Assembly: GCF_900112195.1 (NCBI RefSeq)
Contig: NZ_FOKR01000005.1
Coordinates: 1-64,000, forward strand
Direction of reading: 5' to 3'
Source: Butyrivibrio sp. YAB3001
Lineage (GTDB): Bacteria; Bacillota; Clostridia; Lachnospirales; Lachnospiraceae
Length of the DNA: 64,000 nt
The stretch's first letter is position 1. Each line of letters opens with the position of its first letter. Shown here piece by piece: positions 59,947-64,000 of this stretch. The notes beneath the pieces were generated by a model. That model did not search any database, was not told where the DNA came from, and was given only the letters and a program-made list of their open reading frames with translations. The translations under genes were made by a program, and so were the position numbers.

Positions 59947-60132
59947 AACGGTTTTGTGAAGGGTGCATGTAGCAGTCCTTTTGTGTAGGCTCGGGTCTTA
60001 TGCAATGGAAATCTGCGAACCGTGTCAGGTCGGGAACGAAGCAGCACTAAGTGGAATCTTCCATGTGTTGTAAGGTTGCCTGTTCTTACCAGGAGTAAAC
60101 GTGCATGTATCCTTCTCAGAACCGTTTTTTTT
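59947..60132 (+). ncRNA. ffs: Signal recognition particle RNA
   Basis: The core GTCAGGTCGGGAACGAAGCA and following GC at 60024-60045 is the conserved SRP loop that binds Ffh. The ends pair as AACGGTTTTG (59947-59956) with CAGAACCGTT, followed by a run of T that ends the transcript. The length of about 185 bases is longer than the 4.5S form of E. coli. The exact 5' end is not fixed; a small hairpin ACGGC/GCCGT lies just upstream and may be removed by processing. Confidence 0.88.
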
Positions 60133-60136
60133 ATCT

Positions 60137-61222
60137 TTATCTGTTCTCCAAATACTTCATGTAGCTTATGACCATAAGCGCGATCTTAAATGTAAGCGCA
60201 TCGTCAAAGTTTCTTACATCAAGCCCGGAACTCTTTTCCAACTTCTCAATTCTATAAACAAGTGTATTTCTATGTACAAATAATTGTCTTGAAGTCTCAG
60301 AAACATTAAGATTATTCTCAAAAAACTTATTTATGGTATTTAAAGTTTCTTCATCAAGATCATCCGGAACTTCCTTGTCACCAAATATCTCGTCTATGAA
60401 AATCTTGCAAAGGCTCTCGGGAAGCTGGTAAATAAGTCTTCCAATACCAAGGGTATTATAGGCATTTACTCTCTTTTCAGCGTAAAAGATCTTTCCTACT
60501 TCAAGCGCCATCTTTGCTTCCTTGAAGGATTTACTAAGATCCTTTAATTCATCAACAATTGTTCCATAAGAAACTCTGACATTAAGCATCGCCTCAGTAT
60601 TCATCATATCAACGATTGTTGTGGCAATCTTATTTACTTCCTCATAGCTCTGGCTTCTTCCAAGGGCTTTGATCAGAATTACACTGTTTTCATCTACTGC
60701 AGTCACAAAGTCTCCCGAATGCTGACCATACATGCTTGATAGAAGTTCCTGTGCATAATTATCCTGAGAGTTCTGTGTTTCAACCAAAACTATTACTCTT
60801 GGCGCATTCACTTCAATTTTCAATTTACGCGCTCTGTTATATACATCAATAAGCAGCATATTGTCCAGCAAAAGATTCTGGAAGAAATTATTCCTGTCAA
60901 ATCGTTCTTTATAAGCGATCACCAGATTCTGAATCTGGCTAACACCAATCTTTCCAACCATGTATGCATGTTCGCTGTCACCTTTGGCAAGCAGAACATA
61001 TACCGGCTCGCCTTCATCCAGCACTTTAAAAAGATGTATATCGCCTATAACCTGTGAATCCACAGGTGAATTTGCAAAGCTTATAACAATTGATACATCA
61101 AGCAGATCCTTTTCAGTTGTTGATGCAACTGTCTCCCCTGTCAGGTCCATTACACAAAGATCAACCTTAGTAATGGCTCCAAGTTCCTCTATGCTTGTTC
61201 TTATTGTCTGAGCTGAAATCAT
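60137..61222 (-). CDS. CdaR/PucR-type transcriptional regulator
   Basis: This 361-residue protein has an N-terminal sensory part (about 1-115), a GGDEF-like central fold and a C-terminal HTH_30 domain. The last carries TINKFFENNLNVSETSRQLF and VHRNTLVYRIEKLEKSSGLD, the signature of CdaR/PucR-type activators that respond to sugar acids or purines. A neighbour at 61517 encodes an MsmK-type ATPase on the same strand, upstream, separated by a terminator, so a link is possible but not proven. The effector is unknown. Confidence 0.85.
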   Translation of the reverse strand: MISAQTIRTSIEELGAITKVDLCVMDLTGETVASTTEKDLLDVSIVISFANSPVDSQVIGDIHLFKVLDEGEPVYVLLAKGDSEHAYMVGKIGVSQIQNLVIAYKERFDRNNFFQNLLLDNMLLIDVYNRARKLKIEVNAPRVIVLVETQNSQDNYAQELLSSMYGQHSGDFVTAVDENSVILIKALGRSQSYEEVNKIATTIVDMMNTEAMLNVRVSYGTIVDELKDLSKSFKEAKMALEVGKIFYAEKRVNAYNTLGIGRLIYQLPESLCKIFIDEIFGDKEVPDDLDEETLNTINKFFENNLNVSETSRQLFVHRNTLVYRIEKLEKSSGLDVRNFDDALTFKIALMVISYMKYLENR

Positions 61223-61319
61223 TTATCTGTGCCTCTCTATTGAAAAAATATTATATCTTTATACAAAAATACTCCATCATTATTATATATCATAAATATT
61301 CTTGCGCAAAGGTGGTAGT

Positions 61320-61443
61320 GCGATGGCTTATTTATATTTAATGAATTACAGAACATAGAGTTTTGCCTGCAAAACTCTCGCGCCGAGTGCGGATGCTTTA
61401 GCATCACCTTCATTTCGCGCGAGTGCGCTTCCATAGCGGAGCG
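61320..61443. repeat. GC-rich structured repeat element
   Basis: The stretch contains GAGTTTTG/CAAAACTC, GATGCTTTAGCATC and CTCGCGC/GCGCGAG hairpin parts and a repeated GCGCGAGTGCG-like word. Its GC content is higher than that of the surrounding spacers. No gene in it is supported. Confidence 0.45.
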
Positions 61444-61480
61444 TTTTTTATTGAATAGGAATTTCCTATTCAATAAAAAA
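61444..61480. repeat. Perfect 37-bp palindrome
   Basis: TTTTTTATTGAATAGGAA (61444-61461), a single T, then TTCCTATTCAATAAAAAA (61463-61480). The two 18-base arms are exact complements. It directly adjoins the terminator of the ATPase gene. Confidence 0.85.
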
Positions 61481-61501
61481 GGCCACGCATAAAGCGTGGC
61501 C
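61481..61501 (-). terminator. Terminator of the ABC ATPase gene
   Basis: GGCCACGC pairs with GCGTGGCC (61494-61501); on the minus strand TTTTTTATT follows, supplied by the adjacent palindrome. Confidence 0.92.
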
Positions 61502-61516
61502 CCAAAATCATATTTA

Positions 61517-62626
61517 TTAGTTTGTGATTGTCTTCTCTGTCTCTTTATCGAAGATGTGAATCTTCTCAACATCGAATGCAAACTTAACCTTATCGCCAGG
61601 TCTAGCTGTTGTACGAGAATCAACTCTAGCTGTGATAGGGAAATCAGCAAGATCAAAGTACAGATAAACTTCTGCACCAAGAAGCTCGTAAACGTTGATT
61701 GTTGACTCGAATACAGCCTTAGATGTGCTAACAACCATCTCTGAATCATCAACATCTTCAGGTCTGATACCGAATGTAACCTTCTTACCAGCATAACCGC
61801 CTTCGATAACCTTCTTAGCCTTTGCAGGTGGAAGTTCGATAGACTGACCAGCAATCTTAAGGCAAGCCTTGTCTCCGCTAACTTCTACATCAGCATCAAG
61901 GAAGTTCATCTGAGGTGATCCCATGAATCCAGCAACAAAGAGGTTGCCTGGCTTGTCATAGAGGTTCTGAGGTGTATCAACCTGCTGAACAACACCATCC
62001 TTCATAACTACGATTCTTGTACCAAGAGTCATAGCCTCTGTCTGGTCATGTGTTACGTAGATGATTGTTGTGCCAAGTCTCTGGTGAAGCTTAGCGATCT
62101 CAGTTCTCATCTGTACACGGAGCTTAGCATCAAGGTTTGAAAGAGGTTCGTCCATAAGGAATACCTTAGGGTTACGAACGATAGCACGTCCCATAGCAAC
62201 ACGCTGTCTCTGACCACCTGAAAGAGCCTTAGGCTTACGATCAAGAAGCTTCTCAAGGTCAAGGATCTTAGCTGCTTCTCTAACCATCTTATCGATTTCC
62301 TGCTTTGGAACTTTTCTAAGCTTAAGTCCGAAAGCCATATTATCATAAACTGTCATATGAGGATACAGAGCGTAGTTCTGGAATACCATCGCGATATCTC
62401 TATCCTTAGGCTCAACGTCATTAACTACTCTGTCACCAATTTTAAGTGTACCTGAAGAAATATCCTCAAGTCCTGCAATCATACGAAGTGTTGTGGACTT
62501 TCCACATCCTGAAGGTCCTACGAAAATAATAAACTCTTTATCCTCGATATCAAGGTTGAAATCTTTAACAGCCTCGAAACCATTAGGATAAACTTTAGAA
62601 ACATGCTGAAGTGATAAACTTGCCAT
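61517..62626 (-). CDS. msmK: MsmK/UgpC-type sugar ABC transporter ATPase
   Basis: This 369-residue ATPase has Walker A VGPSGCGKSTTLRMIAG near residue 37, Q-loop VFQNYALYPHMTVYDN, signature LSGGQRQRVAMGRAIV near 135, Walker B VFLMDEPLSNLDAKLR and an OB-fold regulatory tail of the MalK/UgpC/MsmK class. MsmK-type ATPases energise several sugar importers at once. It is a single-gene unit with its own terminator. No permease lies beside it. The LacI-controlled importer at 3-7 kb lacks an ATPase, which makes it a likely client. Confidence 0.93.
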   Translation of the reverse strand: MASLSLQHVSKVYPNGFEAVKDFNLDIEDKEFIIFVGPSGCGKSTTLRMIAGLEDISSGTLKIGDRVVNDVEPKDRDIAMVFQNYALYPHMTVYDNMAFGLKLRKVPKQEIDKMVREAAKILDLEKLLDRKPKALSGGQRQRVAMGRAIVRNPKVFLMDEPLSNLDAKLRVQMRTEIAKLHQRLGTTIIYVTHDQTEAMTLGTRIVVMKDGVVQQVDTPQNLYDKPGNLFVAGFMGSPQMNFLDADVEVSGDKACLKIAGQSIELPPAKAKKVIEGGYAGKKVTFGIRPEDVDDSEMVVSTSKAVFESTINVYELLGAEVYLYFDLADFPITARVDSRTTARPGDKVKFAFDVEKIHIFDKETEKTITN

Positions 62627-62826
62627 ACCTGAATTTTCCTCCTAATTTGCAAATACAATAAACGCTATAAAGAAGTATAGCTTTTCAATTGTTTATTATC
62701 TATTCACTATTTTCACAAAGATTTTAGCATTCATTAGCAAATCTGACTAAGTAGTCGCGCATTTTTCCACAATTCAAAAAAATTGACGAATATTCTCCAT
62801 TATAGCTGTGCAACTTGTCTATTGTT

Positions 62827-64000
62827 TTATTTGTAAAAGACTATACTGTTCCTTCCGTCGCCTTTAGAAACCGCCAAAGCATCTCTTGCAGCAGACACAA
62901 TTTCCTCGCCGCAGCCTCCATCTTTTGTAAAAATAGCTCTTCCTGCACTTACATTTACTTTTGTTCCAAACATCTTGTTGTCAGCCTTTATGTCATGCAT
63001 AAACAGCTGTAACGCATCTGTTTGCTTTCTGATATCCTTCTCTTCTGAAATATCCCGCAGGAATATGAAGAACTCCCCATTTTTTCCTCTTCCAAGAAAA
63101 TCAGAGCTTCTGTAATTCTTTGTCAGTTTTCCCGAGAATTCTTTTATCTGATTGTCCAGATCTTTGCTTAATGTATCATCTTTCCCTAAAATATCGATAT
63201 TCAATGCAAAAAGGACTCCGCTATTTACTTCAGACAGTCTGGAATATTTATCTATAGCCAGGATAAACGCTTCTTCATTAAGAAGTCCTGTTTGTTCGTC
63301 AAATTCTGTTTCTTCCTTTTCCTTTTTGCCCAAAAACTTTGAAAGCATCCTTTCAACATAATGAGAAAGCAAAAGAATCAGGATATACAAACATATCGCT
63401 CCGAATAAAACTCCAACAAAAACCCTGTACCAAACCACATCTAATGCAGTCATTTCAGCTATTGTCTTATTCTCTATCAAAAGGACTGCCGCTCCATTTG
63501 TTACATCTGATGGCACCATGAGTACATAACCATATCCCGGCACTTCAGCAAAATATTTTTTTCTCTGTGAAATATTGAGTTTAATTGTATCTTTAGGCAC
63601 AATTGCATCTGTATTTTCCCAGAAATTCGTGCCTTCATTATCTCCTGCTATAACTGTACCATTCAGTCCAATAAGTGCTGTCGTTATCCCGTTTTCAATT
63701 TGTGGAAAGATTCTCTCATGAAGATCAGGATAATAAACCGATGTAATAATAAAACCTTTCATACCATCTGCAAACCCAACATGATTTACAATAGCTATGC
63801 TGTGTGGTCTGAAATATCCTTCTTCACTGACCAGGACAAAGCCTTTTCCGCCTCTGCTATAATTATTCTTTACCTCTTCAAACATTGGTGTTCCTGAAAG
63901 TGAAATGCTATCGCCTTTTTCATTGTACCCCATGCCATTTTGGTCGCAGACAACTGCTGTTTGCGCATTTTCATATGAAACAGCATGTTTTAGCATCTTA
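62827..64000 (-). CDS. Membrane sensor with degenerate GGDEF domain, cut by window edge
   Basis: The reading frame is open to the last base of the window, so the N-terminus is missing. The visible part has a Cache-like extracellular sensor (FVLVSEEGYFRPHSIAIVNH, ALIGLNGTVIAGDNEGTNFW), a membrane span (VWYRVFVGVLFGAICLYILI) and a C-terminal GGDEF-like domain (DEQTGLLNEEAFILAIDKYS). The active-site loop GG(D/E)EF reads GKNGEFF, which lacks the catalytic acid pattern. It is probably a cyclic-di-GMP-related sensor without cyclase activity. The stop lies at 62827. Confidence 0.75.
   Translation of the reverse strand, partial: KMLKHAVSYENAQTAVVCDQNGMGYNEKGDSISLSGTPMFEEVKNNYSRGGKGFVLVSEEGYFRPHSIAIVNHVGFADGMKGFIITSVYYPDLHERIFPQIENGITTALIGLNGTVIAGDNEGTNFWENTDAIVPKDTIKLNISQRKKYFAEVPGYGYVLMVPSDVTNGAAVLLIENKTIAEMTALDVVWYRVFVGVLFGAICLYILILLLSHYVERMLSKFLGKKEKEETEFDEQTGLLNEEAFILAIDKYSRLSEVNSGVLFALNIDILGKDDTLSKDLDNQIKEFSGKLTKNYRSSDFLGRGKNGEFFIFLRDISEEKDIRKQTDALQLFMHDIKADNKMFGTKVNVSAGRAIFTKDGGCGEEIVSAARDALAVSKGDGRNSIVFYK

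Noticed and set aside
61237-61854. Long minus-strand frame overlapping the ABC ATPase gene
   Set aside because: It is an out-of-frame shadow of the ATPase gene and of the repeat element.
1-64000. rRNA or tRNA genes
   Set aside because: None was recognised on either strand by conserved cores; SRP RNA was the only structured RNA gene supported.

Overview
The window looks like chromosomal DNA from an AT-rich, anaerobic Firmicute of the Lachnospiraceae, probably close to Butyrivibrio or Pseudobutyrivibrio. This is inferred from protein style, not from a marker gene. The support is: pyruvate formate-lyase with its activase beside an Fnr-type regulator, several sugar-type ABC lipoproteins, low-GC spacers with AGGAGG-type ribosome binding sites, a Gram-positive wall gene set (ddl, murF, NlpC/P60), a class 1B PyrD/PyrK pair, and a sigma-28-type promoter. 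No rRNA or tRNA gene was recognised. One SRP RNA gene is present.

Layout. 0-3 kb: Rpn-like remnant and an NhaC-type antiporter. 3-10.3 kb: a LacI-controlled sugar locus with regulator, two permeases and a lipoprotein on one strand, and a cytoplasmic beta-helix protein on the other, with two matching operators between them. 10.4-14.6 kb: pflB, pflA and an Fnr-like regulator, with a perfect TTGAT-N4-ATCAA site upstream of pflB. 14.7-19.4 kb: Nudix hydrolase, a serine-hydrolase homologue that has lost catalytic residues, Na/Pi transporter and an acetyltransferase fusion. 19.5-25.4 kb: a signalling cluster of HD-GYP response regulator, HPt protein, solute-binding lipoprotein and hybrid histidine kinase, which looks like a phosphorelay.

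25.6-36.6 kb is an accessory region ending at the 3' side of guaA. It holds an adenosine-deaminase-like gene, a damaged KilA-N gene, a four-gene HTH/DUF3791/DUF3990 toxin-antitoxin-like operon, a decayed ABC exporter, an ANT(6)-like gene with an HD protein, and remnants of an AadA-like enzyme, a methyltransferase and a P-loop protein. It also holds a PD-(D/E)XK-type nuclease gene preceded by eight TACGTG-type motifs in strictly alternating orientation, spaced 31-33 bp apart. That array is the most unusual structure in the window.

36.7-64 kb is mostly core: guaA, NlpC/P60 hydrolase, asnS with a trigger-factor-like lipoprotein, ispE, a DUF5610-like gene behind a sigma-28 promoter, pyrC-pyrK-pyrD, plsC, ddl-murF, a GH9-like lipoprotein lacking recognisable catalytic residues, a YbhJ-type aconitase homologue, tadA with an orphan solute-binding protein, SRP RNA, a CdaR-type regulator, an MsmK/UgpC-type ATPase and a GGDEF-like sensor cut by the window edge. 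The MsmK-type ATPase may energise the sugar importer at 3-7 kb, which encodes no ATPase of its own. Dispersed repeats (a 166-bp MITE-like element, a TGTTACTGT/ACAGTAACA family, a 47-bp tandem repeat and a GC-rich structured element) sit between genes.
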